A stretch of 33,919 bases of DNA from a virus. Numbering within the stretch: the first letter of the stretch is position 1; each line of letters starts with the position of its first letter. Below are positions 32,985 to 33,919 of the stretch, one piece after another. The translations under genes and the position numbers were made by a program. The DNA is taken from positions 1 through 33,919 of IMG/VR virus record IMGVR_UViG_3300032240_002942; one strand, 5' to 3'. The notes beneath the pieces are model-generated. The model was given only the letters and a program-made list of their open reading frames with translations, was not told the DNA's origin and did not search any database.

Positions 32985-33581
32985 TTACCAAACCCAGGAT
33001 ACACAAGAGTATCTTATTCCTTTGGTAACGGGTTTAACTCGATGTGGATATAAGAATAATGACGGGAATACTAGTACTTGTCCCGCTTTAATATCGATTT
33101 CCATGTCCTCAAACATAGTAAATCGTCCACCTTCGTAGTTGTTATTTAGGCCACCCACAATACTTAATGTAGGAATACCTTTACGTTGTCCGTCAAATAC
33201 ATTGTAAATATGATCACAGTGCATATCCATAATATTCTTTTCTTGATATCGGTTATATCTAACTGCAGTATAACCTGCCCATCCGCCAAACCATGGCATA
33301 TGCATATCTTGTACATACATACTCAATGCACTATAAAATGCCTTCATTATTTCAGCATTTTCGTTTTTTGCATTAACTGCATATGTTACTGATAATTCTT
33401 CTTCGCCTAAATTTTTATCAGTTACGCCACCATATTCCTGCCATCCATGTGTCTGCCATTCTGATTTTTTTAATTTAGTTACAAGTTTTTTGCATAGATC
33501 AAGATCAATTACATCGTATACTTTAATGTAATCTTCTAAATTTTTACTTATGCTAAAATCAAATGTTTCCATAACTTTCAT
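32985..33581 (-). CDS. 2OG-Fe(II) oxygenase (prolyl hydroxylase-like)
   Basis: This 198-residue protein belongs to the double-stranded beta-helix dioxygenases that couple oxidation of a substrate to 2-oxoglutarate decarboxylation. The iron site is visible as H121-x-D123 in MDMHCDH, with the distal His180 in YPHRV, and Arg190 in GIRYSCVSW binds the 2-oxoglutarate carboxylate. Such enzymes are frequent in marine T4-like phages; targets are unknown (protein hydroxylation or a small-molecule role are possible). The ATG at 33581 has a GGAG ribosome site; a second ATG three codons in is less likely. Confidence 0.92.
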   Translation of the reverse strand: MKVMETFDFSISKNLEDYIKVYDVIDLDLCKKLVTKLKKSEWQTHGWQEYGGVTDKNLGEEELSVTYAVNAKNENAEIMKAFYSALSMYVQDMHMPWFGGWAGYTAVRYNRYQEKNIMDMHCDHIYNVFDGQRKGIPTLSIVGGLNNNYEGGRFTMFEDMEIDIKAGQVLVFPSLFLYPHRVKPVTKGIRYSCVSWVW

Positions 33582-33597
33582 ATAAACTCCAAAAGGC

Positions 33598-33632
33598 GTA
33601 GGTTATTTACGGCCTGGACGAAGGGAACCTAC
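33598..33632 (-). other. Inverted repeat between the beta-barrel and 2OG oxygenase genes
   Basis: GTAGGTT (33598-33604) and AACCTAC (33626-33632) can form a 7-bp stem with a 21-base loop, followed on the minus strand by GCCTTTTGG and the GGAG of the oxygenase gene. It may be an imperfect terminator of the preceding gene or an RNA element of the oxygenase leader. The loop is longer than usual for a terminator. Confidence 0.35.
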
Positions 33633-33649
33633 TGAAACCTATTTTCAAT

Positions 33650-33919
33650 TTAGAATGATTTAGTATATGCTAAATTGTAGCTGTGATTCCAACTATCACC
33701 TGTTACTTTATCGTAACGGATACCAATTGTATCTTTATTTGTTAATGCATAACTTACACTAATACGACCTGTACGTGTTTTGTCCAAGTTAATTTCATTA
33801 ACAGCATCACGATAACGATAACCTACTTTAACAGTGGCCTTACCTAGTGTATAAGTCACACCTGGTTCAATGCTATAATAAGCAAAGTTCTTAGTGTTGT
33901 TATACTTTTCACCAATGGC
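33650..33919 (-). CDS. C-terminal end of an outer-membrane beta-barrel-like protein (start beyond right edge)
   Basis: The visible 89 residues read from the right edge to a TAA at 33650-33652. They alternate polar and hydrophobic residues in strand-like runs (FAYYSIEPGVTYTLG, ATVKVGYRYRD, GRISVSYALTNKDTIGIRYDK, NHSYNLAYTKSF) and end in Phe, the C-terminal signal of BamA-assembled outer-membrane proteins. Porin-like genes are unusual in T4-like phages. Possible roles are superinfection exclusion, nutrient uptake during infection, or a gene taken from the host. The N-terminus, and with it any signal peptide, is not in the window. Confidence 0.6.
   Translation of the reverse strand, partial: AIGEKYNNTKNFAYYSIEPGVTYTLGKATVKVGYRYRDAVNEINLDKTRTGRISVSYALTNKDTIGIRYDKVTGDSWNHSYNLAYTKSF

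Noticed and set aside
1-33919. tRNA genes, integrase or attachment sites
   Set aside because: No cloverleaf with a convincing T-arm and no recombinase motifs were found by eye in the short intergenic spaces.

Overview
The window is part of the genome of a T4-like myovirus. It is strongly AT-rich (around 30% GC by eye) and carries T4 structural and replication genes in the syntenic blocks seen in marine T4-like viruses. The proteins resemble those of marine myoviruses (cyanophage and pelagiphage type) more than enteric T4. The host cannot be read directly. A phage bilin reductase of the PcyA/PcyX type, and the absence of any photosynthesis gene in the window, point to a marine virus whose host need not be a cyanobacterium.

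The layout is three transcription blocks. Block 1 (1-23913, minus strand) is the late tail and packaging block. In transcription order it holds gp48, gp53, a gp27-like hub protein, gp5 with a C-terminal M15-like peptidase, gp25, gp6, a gp7-position protein, gp8, a 1233-residue DUF4815-type protein, two further structural proteins, a small coiled-coil protein, a 1164-residue repeat fibre, a small Ig-like protein, the neck and terminator proteins gp13, gp14 and gp15, and the terminase subunits gp16 and gp17 (gp17 runs off the left edge). Block 2 (23958-28433, plus strand) holds the head completion nuclease gp4, a conserved 193-residue protein, a tail-tube-family protein, a gp26-like chaperone with a -1 frameshift extension, a two-span holin-like protein and a 468-residue helical protein. 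Blocks 1 and 2 diverge from a 44-base gap that carries two facing TATAAATA late-promoter boxes.

Block 3 (28468-33919, minus strand) ends at a strong hairpin terminator. In transcription order it holds the end of an outer-membrane-type beta-barrel protein (cut by the right edge), a 2OG-Fe(II) oxygenase, a SleB-type cell-wall hydrolase with a membrane anchor, a small membrane protein, heme oxygenase, a ferredoxin-dependent bilin reductase, gp33, gp59, two small unknown proteins, gp32 and a small exported lysine-rich protein. From the membrane protein to gp59 the genes overlap by 1-4 bases, so bilin synthesis is read together with the late-transcription coactivator and the helicase loader.

The main points for a second look are: the well-supported -1 frameshift in the gp26 chaperone gene; the heme oxygenase/bilin reductase pair coupled to gp33-gp59; a gp32 without zinc ligands; the peptidase in place of lysozyme on gp5; the interlocked late promoters; and the beta-barrel gene at the right edge.
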